Positions 48,020-59,700 of a stretch of 64,000 bases of DNA are shown here, piece by piece. Position 1 is the first letter of the stretch, and each line of letters begins with the position of its first letter. The position numbers and the translations under genes are program-made. This DNA comes from Caprimulgus europaeus (lineage: Eukaryota; Chordata; Aves; Caprimulgiformes; Caprimulgidae), in the NCBI GenBank assembly GCA_907165065.1, contig OU015524.1, positions 27,946,295 through 28,010,294 of the forward strand, given 5' to 3'. A model generated the notes under the pieces. That model was not told where the DNA came from, ran no database searches, and saw nothing but the letters and a program-made list of their open reading frames with translations.

Positions 48020-48103
48020 AAGAAAAAAGAAAGAAAAAAAGAAAAGAAAAAGTAAAAAAAAAAATAGAAGAAGAAAGGAGAAGGGGAAAAGGGAAGGGAG
48101 AAA
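48020..48103 (+). repeat. Polypurine tract
   Basis: About 84 bases of A and G with only two T interruptions, A-rich at first and G-richer at the end (GGAGAAGGGGAAAAGGGAAG). Long purine/pyrimidine tracts can form triplex DNA and are often variable. Confidence 0.88.
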
Positions 48104-49645
48104 TTGCCTTTATAAACACTATAAAAAAGCAGTCATATCTTCCAAAACTCTACTTTCTGCCTATGCAGTGCTGTTGCATTCAGTTTGCAAAGCAGAAGAG
48201 GAAACCCAATCTTGAAGACACAGAAGTTTTAATTTTGCAGTGACCTCCACTCAGAAGGCCTCCTGACCTCCCAACTTTGGCACGGCCCTGCCATACACCT
48301 CTCTCCATATGCTTCCTTTTGGCTTCATGCAGGTACCAGGATCGCTTGCATGCAGCCTTGTTTCCCAAGTCACCTGAAATAATATTGGCAGTGCAGAATA
48401 TAAACACATCACTGTGTGCCACCTTATTAAACACAGATGTGACTCTTGTGAGACCCTTGTCTAGAGGTGCCTTACCTTCATGTGCTTGGGTATCAGCATC
48501 CTACAAAGAGATCTCTGTTGTACGGCATTAATGCAGTGGTGGCAACACCAGCTGCAGCCTCAGGTATGGGCTGCACAGGTAGAAGGCAGAGGTGTTCCTC
48601 CAGTCCTGACCTCCTCAGGAGTTAAGGTCAGAAGGCCAGATTTTTTTGTTTGTGTCAGGCTTTTGGAAGCCCTTAGTTAAGCTGATAATACTTAGAAAAA
48701 TTCACCACCTAAATATGGAAAGCTTTTACAAGTAATATTTGAAAATATAACTGTGCTAGCTGTTAATTTATTAACCAAGGAAGGGAAGGGTATTGCATAC
48801 CAGAATGTCAGAACTAGTGGCAGAAGTGCATGTAGCTGATGCCTTTCTGGGTTTGAGTGCAGTGTCTTTGGTGTTATTTTCTTTTTAATTGTCTCATCAT
48901 CTGCTATTAATGCCTAATTTGCTTCTGGTGAAGGGCTTGATAAAAACTGGACTGGTCTGATTGAATTTTTCCTTCACTACAATTTTTATACAAATTTTTC
49001 TGATTTTGATTAGGCTTCTACCAGGACTTTTCTGCTCCAGGACAGAATTTCTGCCAAAAATAGAGAGGCTGACAGAGTTTTCAGTAGCACTTTATTCAAA
49101 AACTTTTATCTGGGCTGAGGGCAATTTAGTCACAAGCCTTTAGTCCAAAACAGACAGATGAGAGCCCTGACCACCAGGCTTTTAACTGGGATTGCATGGG
49201 TCCCTCCTGAGTTTTTTGTTTTTTACATAAAACTTCAAAAGGCCTTGTTTTTCATCCCAACAGGGAACAGGAAAAGATTTTGCTTGAAAGCTGAAAAAGT
49301 TTAATGGTAAAGAAACACCATTTCGTATCCATATGTAATCCAGAATTGAGTTTGTCAGTGCAGTCTGAATTTTGTCTTTGATCTCTAAAAGAGAAAGGCA
49401 GCCCATGAAAATACTGCTGAATTAAAAGAATATAAACAGGCTTAAAATACCACATTCTGATAGAGGGTAAAATAGTATTCTGATGGAGTGTATCCCGCCA
49501 AATCCAGTGCCCAATGAATTTAGTAGGGAGACTTTTAGTACAGGAAAGAGATAATTTCAAAGCTCTGAAATTTAATTTCACTTTTTATCTGACCCTTATC
49601 TGAATTTCTTTCCTAAATTTCTAGTCTCATCATATGATCTTTGGC

Positions 49646-49672
49646 TTTTTTTTTTTTTTTTTTTTCCCCCAG
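49646..49672 (+). repeat. Poly(T)20-C5-AG tract
   Basis: Twenty T, five C, then AG. In form it is a near-ideal 3' splice site. The 34 codons after it are open in one frame up to a TAG, but the peptide is not recognisable. Most likely it is a low-complexity tract. Confidence 0.75.
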
Positions 49673-50927
49673 AAGTATGACAGAACAAATCATTTCTTGG
49701 CAAAGAATGTATACATCCAGCGGGTTTCTCTGGAGACATCTTTTAATTTGATGAGCACCTCAAATGCATCTTAGTGATTCTTGCTTAGTAATAGATCGGC
49801 AGAGACAAATAATGCTTTACCTCTCCTCAAATCCCAGAGAAATGTGTGCCAACCATATTCCTTGCTGCACCTGGAAGGAAGCATTAAGGTCTCTCATCTG
49901 TTATAAGATCAATGAGAGCTCCATTGCCTGGAGCAGGAGATTGCTATACCACTGTAAAAGCTGGTTTAATTGGGACATTTTCAGTACATACTGACAAATT
50001 TTGATAAGTCCAAATGCCTTCCTTAGCTGATCCTTAGTGAACCCTATAGGAAGGGGTGTACCAGTATGGAAAATAAGTTTTATGTATCTTAGCATGGATC
50101 TGTTGCCAACAGAACGTAAGAAAAGTATGGCATAATTATCAAAAAAAGCCATAAGAGCACACACTGGGCACGCTACCAGCTCAGCAAGGAGCAGTGGGGC
50201 TCCAAGTGACCTGAGATGGCTTAGTCATTATCTGCCTTTTCCTCTGATTTTAGTAATGGAAAACTTGTTTTCCTCTCTGTGCACTACAAATAACCAGTCA
50301 CCTAAAGCATTAAATAATGAAATTCAAATGTACCGAGTTAATCACTGGAAAAGTGCTTTGCCTAAAAACTCCACAGGGGATCACGTTTCAGAACACAAGT
50401 GTCCTTGTACAGTGTGCATTTCCTCTTTGCTTCACAGGTTTGCTCATGCAGAGATTTAGAGTAATACTGAATTACTGCCTGAAGCCATGCGTGACTATCT
50501 TTTTCATTAATTACCTTCCATGGCTTTGGGACAGATTAACTGATAAATATATGAATCCCTAGTGCAGTTACCTTTACTGTGTTCTTAGAATTACTGATAG
50601 GCATGTAATCTCAGAATCTGCAAAAAACTTTTTTCTTTCTTTGTATAGGTTACTACTGTGCTCTTGCTATGAGTTGCCTGTCTGTGCTGCTGTATTGTCT
50701 TTGCTAAAAGATGCTGCTAACTAGTCCAACAACTAGGACCTCTATGACAGACTTCTACAACAGTCCAACAGGAAGATTGGTATGGCTTTTCAGAAAATAT
50801 TTGTTTCTTTTTTTTTCGTATGTTAGTATTAAAAATGGGTGAAACTACCTAATACCCTGTGTTATCTTTTCTGGACAATGCATGCTTCAGAGTAGTCTAA
50901 GAAATGCAAAACGAGCAACCATTTTCC

Positions 50928-50983
50928 TGTTTGGGCTTGGTTTTGGTTTGGTTTTGTTTTTGTTTTTTCCTTTTTTTTCTTTA
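50928..50983 (+). repeat. T/G-rich tract
   Basis: T-runs broken by GG, G and CC, similar in style to the tracts at 4554 and 10340. Its origin is unknown. These look like low-complexity sequence rather than copies of one unit. Confidence 0.65.
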
Positions 50984-51258
50984 GCAAAATGTCTCAGAAA
51001 CTGGTTATTCCGGAAAGATAATCACATTGTCTTTTAAAAAAGCCTAGTTTCTATTGCAGCTGGGTTTTGTTTTTCTAACCTGCCCTTCAGCAAACTGTCT
51101 CTTGAGAGTTATTTGACCAGTGTACCTCCTTGTCATCTGTGCAAAGATTACTCAGGTTTTTAAAACTTTTAAATTCAGTGAGAAGGACTTCTGATACTAA
51201 TTCTGTGTCTGGACAACTGTTGTCTTTTGCTTTAGTTGTTTCTTGTGATTACTGCATA

Positions 51259-51282
51259 ATCTAGCTAGTGATCTAGCTAGAT
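51259..51282. repeat. Duplicated palindromic decamer
   Basis: ATCTAGCTAG occurs twice (51259-51268 and 51271-51280), separated by TG. Because CTAGCTAG is itself palindromic, the pair is at once a direct and an inverted repeat. No function can be assigned. Confidence 0.8.
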
Positions 51283-52934
51283 AATATTACTGCACAGGAA
51301 CCTTGCTGAGGTTTCTTGAAACTTCCCATATATAACCTCAAAAGCTTTGCTTTAGGTCATTATTGCAAGTCAAAAAAAACCACTTGACCACAGTCTGAAG
51401 AAATCAAATAAAGCCAGACATCAGTGTTCTAAAACTTATATACAGAGTGAACTGAAATAATCTGCGTGCATACTTGTTTCCAAGGTCTTTGCATTGATGT
51501 ATGTAATCAATTATTAATAATATGTGATAAGACCATCTGTTTACCAGGAAATTATATCAAGTGAACAAATCTTTTCACTAATGCCATTATTGCAGGTCAG
51601 TTTATATCTCTTCCCATTCACTGGATTGGATCCAAATCGGTTATCTGCCCCTTTGTCAGTTCCCCTGATAACTTCAATATCCGTCCCCACAGCATTATTA
51701 CCATAAAGCTACTCTCACATATGCAGTATCTTTTTTTTACAGTTACTTTTGGTATAAGTAATAAAAATGATGGTTTGGAACAGGAACAAAGAATATGAAA
51801 GGCAATTCAGGTGATACTAGTGGAGGAAGAGGGAATTGCAGAACATTTTATTCCTCTGGTAAAGTAGTGCTTAAATGGGTCACAGTATTGCATACAAATA
51901 GATAATTATGCAAATATAGACATAGAGCAGAAGATTCCAGGGCAAGATTCATGGATGGGAGTAAAAGAAATTTGGTTTCAAGTTGGGATTTTAAAATAAA
52001 TTTTCTATTGATATATTAAAAAATGCTTTTGAGCTCTCTGCCATGACAGATTAGATCTAAACCTGAGGTTTTCCTCAGTATTTCACCTCTTTTCTCATAT
52101 AATCCTATAGTCTCTTTCTGTTACCCCCATATAGTTGACTGAAAAATGGGGGCACTAATCATCTAAAAATGTTAAATGTCCAGTCTTAATAAATAAATTT
52201 GTGGATGGAAAAGAAGAATAGAGAAAGCAAATTACACTTTCGAATCTTTAAATATGAAAGGATAGGGTAGAGCAATTAGAGCCTTTTTGATTTGTTAATT
52301 TTCTTTGACACTGATATGGAAATGCATTCAGTAGAAGATGTTTAGAGAATTACCAACAAGGCCATATATGCCTAAAAATTATGGGAGTAGCATTGGTAGT
52401 CTATAGTTCCTTTGGATGAAAAGAGCCTTGGCTTGCATGCCCAAGCAAGTCAAGTTTTATAGCAACCTCTATCCTTCTGAGCCTGAGCACTGGTATTGTT
52501 AAGCATGCATATAATTTATGCCTATAGGACTGCAATTCCTCAGAGTAATTTTTCTTCCATCTGTTCAGCTTGAATGGAGAACATTTGTTAAACAGTGTTT
52601 AGAGGGATGTTGGCAATAAAATGCATGCCCATCCTGATGTTAGGCTAGTTAACTGGTATTTCTAGGCACAAAGCTGACATTGTTACATGGCAAAGAGCTT
52701 GAACAAGTACAAATATGAGAGAGCACATTTTCTTTTCTTATAAACTTAAGTATTCTTTCCCATTGTTCTCCTAAAAAGAGTTAAGATAACTAACTAAATA
52801 CCCACTTAGAATAATTAGAAGTAGTTGAAGTCCACCTGTCAATTGTATAAACTTAGATTAAGTCCAGTCTTTGCAGTCTGATACTGTTTCAGATTCAAGA
52901 AGCCGGAGCCATGTAAACATTGAAAGTAATTATG

Positions 52935-52993
52935 TCTCCTTCTCCTCCTTCTCCTCTTTTTTTTTTTTTTTTTTTTCCTTTCCTTTTCTTTCT
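52935..52993 (+). repeat. Polypyrimidine tract
   Basis: Fifty-nine bases of C and T, starting with CTCCTTCTCC-type units, then a T-run of about 20, then CCTTTCC. It is a candidate triplex-forming and length-variable tract. The antisense lysine/glycine-rich open frame across it is an artefact. Confidence 0.88.
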
Positions 52994-55254
52994 AATGTTG
53001 TTACAGAAAAGAGTCAACTTGAGTTTCAGAGAGTCTGCCAAAAAGCCTCTGGCATTCCCTGAGGGATTGACTTTTACATTCTTCAGCAAACAATGTCTGT
53101 TTCCAGAAATGCAAGAGGAAAACTCTATTTTTCTCTTTAATCTAATATCAATGTTTAAGCCTAAAGGAGCTCTTAATTTTTATTTTCAAGCCTGAGGAAC
53201 ATCTTGTGTTGATGTTAGTATGTGCTTTTTAAAACTTCATTTGTTATCTTTAAGCAGCTGCTAAAGTGTAAACAAGTTCTTTTTCTTTTCTGTGTTAAAA
53301 AAGGGCTCCTAACTTATCCAAAACTTCACTGCTATTGTGCTTATTGGGCTATGCTAACAGCAGTGAAAGAACATTATTGAATGCAGCAAATGTTTGGTTT
53401 ATTTCAAAGGCTTTTTAAACTATAAATCATCTACATTTCTTTTCAGCCTTCTTTTTTTCCTTACTAGTAGAAAATTACATCAAATCAGTTAGCCAGGAGA
53501 TAGTAAGATAAAAAGTTATCTGATTTTTTTCCCAAGTATAATAAAGAAGGATTTTCATATTTCTGACAGTGACTTTGCATATAAAAATCCTATATGATCT
53601 AGAATTTCAAAAGTGATGTTCAATGAGCATTTTAAAGGAAGTCTGATTTCTCAAAAAGCAGGAAGTACAAAACATTGTCCCTTTCAAGGTAAGTCAAGCT
53701 GAAATCTGATTTTTTATTGTTATTTATATACAGAACTTATAAACATTTCCCTCTCCTTGCATTTCCTCAGCTCTGTATTTTCCTGGCAGACCACAAAGAC
53801 TTTCCAAAGATGAAAAAGGTGGGAAAAGAGTGATTTTAAACCTTTTCTGTACAAACAGGAGCAGAGATGTGTGTATGGGTATTTAGAGAGGGAATGCAAC
53901 AGGTGACTTTCAGAACTGAAATTGTTTACCAACTGCATTAGTGTATACTCCATCTTCAGCAAAATCACTGATACCAGATATGATTAGGTTGCTAAGGCCA
54001 CTCTTTGAAGTTTACAAGGTGTATAAATCTTGTAATCCTCTTCAGAGTCTCATAGGAAAACTTCATAACTAAAAAAACAATTGTGTTGTCAAATTATTCC
54101 TTACAGCTTTCCAGATTTCTTTTATTTATTTTGTTTCATTTTACTTTTTTAACTTGAGTTCTGCTTGATATACGCTTGAAAAGTAATTATATTTGCTTAA
54201 AAACCCATAACGCACTCCCAAGGAAATGCACAAAACTATATTTCAGGACTGAACTACAACTTGTGCATCTCCTTTAGTTAGCAGCATCTAAAGTGTGGCT
54301 CAGGAGCCTTCCAGCAACTGAAAGCCAACAAGTGGCTTGCTCAACTTGGCATTATTTAAAACTGCCAAAGGACCGCACAGAGTGATTTGTGCCCCATCTG
54401 GTTAGCAGAGGTTTTTGGAACACAGGCCGCTTCTGGGCATCTCTTCTCTTCCATGAGATTTGTTCAGAAAATTATTCTGTTTTGCTCTGTACAGGTTTTT
54501 ATTCCACACTCTCTACCGTCCTGTCTGAATATTTTCTATAGGACATCAAGTACTGGTGTTCTCCACTGCAGCTTTGTCCTGTCCATACACATGTGGGTAT
54601 CTCTTCTGGAATGAATGGATGTTCACATACTTGTTTTATATTTATGTTGGAGAATAAAAAGGTTAAAGGAATGTGCCTTATGCTGGAGCTAAAGGCAGTT
54701 TCCTTATGAAGCAAATTACCTGAAAAAATCTTTCTTTCCCTCAGGTTGCTAGAAGGTGGCAAGAAAAACATTTCACCAGCTGCAAACCTGTTGGGGTTTC
54801 CCAGCTCTTGAGGTGGAGTGTGCATATGTATGTATGTATTTGGCGGGTAGGAAGGAATAAAACCAGCAGGTAGGGTTTACTGCAGGAACAAGAGGAAAGA
54901 AACCACTGTAGGGCTCAAATGAGCCTTCTGAAGAGAGGTGTGATTTGTCACAAGATCTGCCCTTTGCTACTGAACTAACCTTTCTTTTGGTCATCTGAGA
55001 TATTTCCTGTGCTTAAACCTTCCTGGGTCCCTTCATCTACTCTGCTGGAAACTCTATGAGTTTAACTTGCTGTGATTTTACTCAGTAGATCATAGTTAGT
55101 ATACATTGGGAGAGCAAAATAATATGCTTTAGTCCTGTACTAGCTATTATAAACATCAGAAATATAAATGGACTTCTACAATTTTAACACAAATGTGTTG
55201 CAGTATCAGGGATGAATTGTGCTGGGTCATTCTCCACCCCACCCCAAAGTGAGG

Positions 55255-55280
55255 CTTTTTTGTTTGTTTGTTTTTTCTTC
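55255..55280 (+). repeat. T/G-rich (TTTG)n-like tract
   Basis: T-runs broken by single G at about 4-base spacing. A short simple repeat. Confidence 0.7.
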
Positions 55281-58200
55281 ACACAGCAAGATCTAGCCAA
55301 TTTGGGATTGCTTGCCACTCAAAGGTATAAGAAATAATACAGTTCTGTAATTTTGCTGTGGTGCAAACTGTTATTGAGATGGTTCATAATCTCTGAATAT
55401 GGAGATGGATCACACTAAAATGAATATCAAAACTACTATGACTGTAGATGTTTAAAAGGCACTTGATTATACTGAATTTTGTTCTACTCATCCATTTTGC
55501 CATTTTGGAAATAGTTACAGGGAGCCAGCTTAGCAGAATCTAAGCTGTTGTGCAAACAGCTGAGGAGTCCAGCTTGGTCTTGTGGGCCCAGGCTGAATCT
55601 ATACCACCTGTGTGTGGTTCTCCTCAGATTTTATAACCTCAGGACAGTACTGCAGAAAACAAGCAGGCCAAGTGGTTTAATACATAATTTTCTCCCATCT
55701 GAACCTCTACGGATTTCATTTCACAGTAGAGGGCACTGTGCAGTTGGAGTTCGTCCTTTGAGAAACTGCATAAACTTCTTGTTTCTTGTAGGCATAGAGA
55801 TTCCAGGGCACTCTTCAAACTTACAATTTTAGCTCTACTCAACGCTCATGCCTAATTAAGGTAGTTATATTTTACTTCAGCTCCTGCTTTGGTTTCTAAT
55901 GGATTTTTTTCTACTCTTTGTTTCCTCCACTGCCATGCATTGTTAAATAGCTGCACTGTTCCATCCCAGATATGGCTATATTTTAGTGGTCAGCAAGTAG
56001 ATTGCTATACCGACTACTTAGTTAAATGTTTTGTGTATCTTTCTGTATAAAAAGAGCTCCATTGAGACTAAGAGGATATTATTATTCATAATGTGGTGAC
56101 TAGTTTCACACATGGCTGCAGCAAAATAAATCATCACTGTTTTTAACAAAACAGTGAGCAGACCTCTTGTTGACCACAGCATATTTGTGGTCAGCAAAGA
56201 AAGAGTCTTTTATAGCTATTAATATGCTGCCAAGGTACTTCAGCTGAGATTTTTGCCCTAAGGGAGGTGGGCTTCCACTACCACCTATTTGTGTTTCTCT
56301 GCTAAGCCTGTTTCCAGAGCCCTACCCTTGCAGAGTGATTTGATACAAAAATCCAGTCCTGAAAGAGAAACTGGTTACTGAAAGAATTGCTACAGATGAA
56401 TATTGCCTGGATGCTGAATCTGATAAGAAAATGAACAATGCTCTTGATTGTTCAAGCAGTAACTTTTAGTTCTGACCAGTCATACACAAAGCAACTGATA
56501 CGTCAGCATTTCTGTTACACACGCCAGTGTAAAGCCTGAAGGTTTGAAGAAGGCCTGACTGATACCAAGCATCACACTGCTCCTCTACTTGTTTATGCTT
56601 CCAGTTCTGTAGAGTAAAACTGGAGTTTAAATGTTGTTTTGTAATTTGTCTGTTTATTACACAGTCAAGAGAATGGCGCTGTTTGGGCATGTTGTCATCT
56701 TCTGATTTAGCACCTGCGCAGTGGTACCTGACTTCCCTGGAATGCCTTGTAGCAAAAGAGAGCGATTTCTTACACTGAAAATCCTGCTGAGTGGTCACTG
56801 ATGGCAGCCAATGCTGGTTCTTCAGTGCTCCCTCCTGTCAATTTACAGAAGTTAATATGAATTTTTCAGCCTGTATGCAGCCATCTGCACAACTGAAGGA
56901 TGAATTTTGAATACATTGATATGCTGTTTAAAGGGTGCAAAAGAAGCGTAGTTTGTAATAGGAACAGCAAGAAGAAAAGATCCAAAGTAATGCATAAATA
57001 GTCATGGGTGGTATGAGAAGAAGGGAATATAAAATAGGAAAGCTATTCTCCATAGCATATCATTATGTAAACCAAAAGCACAACCCTTTCTTTAAAGGCT
57101 TACATTTGACTTAAACATGTTTCTTGACATACAATTTACAAAAGACCCTATTCTGATCTCAGCCCAGTGTAAGAAGGAACAGCTCCACTTAATGCAGTGA
57201 ATGCTCAGTGAATTTATAGCAGAGAAAACGTGTAGGAAATAAGAAGCAGAGTCATCCTTACAAACTTATCTAAACTTTCTTGTAGCTTTCCAGATGAACT
57301 TCTAGAGTTGCATATCTGCAAACATGAAAAACACAAATAGTTTATTGAAAACATTTCTCAGCTTCTGGTTTATTTATAAATAAACTTAAATTACATTTGT
57401 AAGGCATACAGGGTGCACTCTCTGTGTTTACTTTGCTGTCCAGCTCTATGTTTTCATGTGAAACAAATGGTTTCTGCCATTTCTACACCATATTAATAGC
57501 ACCCATTGTCTGACATTTTAAAAGATACTAAATTCTTCATGTCTGTTTGTCTGAAGTATTCTGTATTCTGCCTATAATCAGAGCTGGCCAGGTATGATCC
57601 AGTTCAGAAATAACGTGACTGAATCATTATCACCATCAAGATGTATGCAGATGATTGTACACAATCTCTTTTTAGGACAGTTGTAGCTTACAAAAAGTTT
57701 TTGAACAGAAAATTTTCAATCTGGATAAATACATGCGTAGAAATACATGAGATGCTTTAACAAACTTCATGCTGCATCTGTGTCCTCTGCCAGTAAGTAT
57801 GTCCCTGGTGCCCAGCCATGCTATGTGTGGTAGTTAATGGTGCTGACAATTCTCTGGAGAAACAGTTTCAGAAACGAAATTAAGCTAAATGATTCTCATC
57901 TCAACAGATCAGATTTTCTGTCATCTGTGGCAAACATCTACGCTCCACAAATTTAGCTTCTTTTAAGACACTTGGCAAACAATTTTTGAAAGTAAAACCT
58001 AGAAACTATTTTCTTAAAGTTTCCTGGGATTCTGTCTACACCTATATCTGTTGTAATGCCTGTTATTTTGGGTCTTTTTCTTTCTTTCTTTGGGTCTTTC
58101 AACACTGGTGATAAATACAGAGTTTTAAAAAGGTCTTGATCTTGGTAATAGTTAATAACATAGTTCCTGTTGAAGCAGTTCTGTTGGTTGCTATGGATTG

Positions 58201-59449
58201 GAAATTATAAGTGATGAGAACTGATAACATTTGACAATATTTTTCTGTGGGGATGTCCTGGTTTTTAGCTGAAGCAGAGCTGGGTTTCTTTTTAGTAGCT
58301 GGAATAATGCTGCATTTTGCCATTTCCTCCCAGTTAGGCTTATTTCAGCCTCAAGTAGCGTCAGCTGTTGAGACCCCCCTGGACAAGTAATCTTTGCTAT
58401 TTCAATACCAACTTCATGTAAATGTAATCAAATCTATGGTACTAAAATGAAAAAGTTTTGTTGGTTACAGTTTTTGCATATAATCAGTCCTAAATGCCAG
58501 TTTGTGGCCTTATCTATCATGCTGCATTCTCCTTGCTTCTGCATTAAAATGTAAGTTTTCTGAGCTTTTGTAGAAGCTGCCGTACTTTTTCGCTGGACAA
58601 GAAGGATGGTGTCTCAAGGAGAGCCCTGAAGTTGTCTCTGGGGACTTGGGTGCCATTTCTGCTGCAGGATCTCTCTGCTATAGGACAAGCATTTTACACA
58701 GCCGTGTTCCTGGATTGCTGTTTGTGAGATGAAGGTATTGCTTTCCAGTTTCACAAACGTTCTCTGGGTAAAAGATATTTGTAATGGCCAAGTGTTAAGG
58801 TTCTGTAACAGTCCAATGAATATTTAGTGGGATTTCACTTCTCTTGTCTGCTTCTCAATGTTAAAATCTTAGCAATAAGCATTATTTTTTTTCAGGGGAA
58901 AAACAGTACTGAAGGTCTCTGAGTTGTTATGACAGTTATGAAACTTGCTCACTATAACTGAAAGTGCCTTATGAGGGCCATTTAGCTGAGCTGGGAAACT
59001 TCTGAAGTTTGCAAAAGTCACTCCTGTCTGTGACACTTGAGTTCTTCCTCAGAGAGCAGGGCTTTCTTGCAGCCGTGATGCTGAACATCACTTTCCTCCT
59101 CCTCCCCTGCAGAGGCCGAGCATGCCATGTTGCTAGTGCCTTCTGCCTTAAGATGTGGAAAGCAATGTTGGCCACCAAGGCAATCTCATTTTATCAATAA
59201 AAGCAGGGTGAGAGGCCATGTTAGGATATAACAAACCTGACCTTTCTGTTCATAGGTACCAGGCTGCTCAAGCTAGCCACAGATATTTTAGCTGGTATTT
59301 TTGTCTAGGCCAAGCTGTTCTTGAGAAGTAAAGCTTGTTTATGAAACCTCCACTAAAAGCAGGTGTTGCAGACATCCCATTAGTAACCTTTGACTTACCT
59401 TCCCCTTTGAAACTTTTCATCACAAAGGACTGACATTTCAAAGCCCCCT

Positions 59450-59460
59450 CCCCCCCCCCC
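59450..59460. repeat. Poly(C), 11 bases
   Basis: C11 preceded by CCCCCT and followed by GCC and T8. A mononucleotide run just upstream of the open segment at 59538-59700. Confidence 0.85.
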
Positions 59461-59537
59461 GCCTTTTTTTTGTGTGTCCCTCCAAGTTTGCATATTGTAA
59501 ACATTTTTCTTCTCTGCTCTGATGGAACAGTGCCAAA

Positions 59538-59700
59538 AATCTGCACAATGGGGGAACTAGATGTTAATGAGCAGAGATTGTGGGAAAATGTGTACCGGGC
59601 TGCCCTGCCTGACCTGCATGATAATGCTACATTTAGCACATTCTTTTCCATTGGTGTAGCAGGCCTTGAAATGCTAGCAAACAACACATATTGTGAAGGT
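59538..59700 (+). other. Open segment with splice-like edges or conserved element (uncertain)
   Basis: This begins after a T/C-rich stretch ending GATGGAACAG (a fair 3' splice site) and runs open to TTGTGAAG|GTTTGT (a weak 5' splice site). The frame contains MGELDVNEQRLWENVYRAAL and continues as non-repetitive, compositionally normal peptide to a stop at 59707-59709. I do not recognise the protein. Single exon-sized open segments of this length arise by chance, and a conserved non-coding element is the other reading. The flanking 59700-60120 is likewise free of low-complexity DNA apart from one A-run. Confidence 0.2.

Larger units (their letters stand above)
45761..59499. other. Long unassigned stretch
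   Basis: Nearly 14 kb with no recognisable exon, RNA gene or repeat family. Simple tracts are listed separately (48020-48103, 49646-49672, 50928-50983, 52935-52993, 55255-55280 and 59450-59460). 53200-53420 looks unusually free of low-complexity DNA and might be constrained. All open frames are short, and those over the polypurine tracts are low-complexity artefacts. Confidence 0.4.

Noticed and set aside
57637..57665. A YADD-like reverse transcriptase motif (MYADDCT) around 57640-57660
   Set aside because: The seven residues stand alone. Neither side gives a convincing LINE or retroviral reverse transcriptase alignment, and stops follow soon.
59268..59687. 139-codon minus-strand open frame
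   Set aside because: It crosses a poly(C)/T-run region and overlaps the plus-strand open segment. The composition is odd and no domain is seen.
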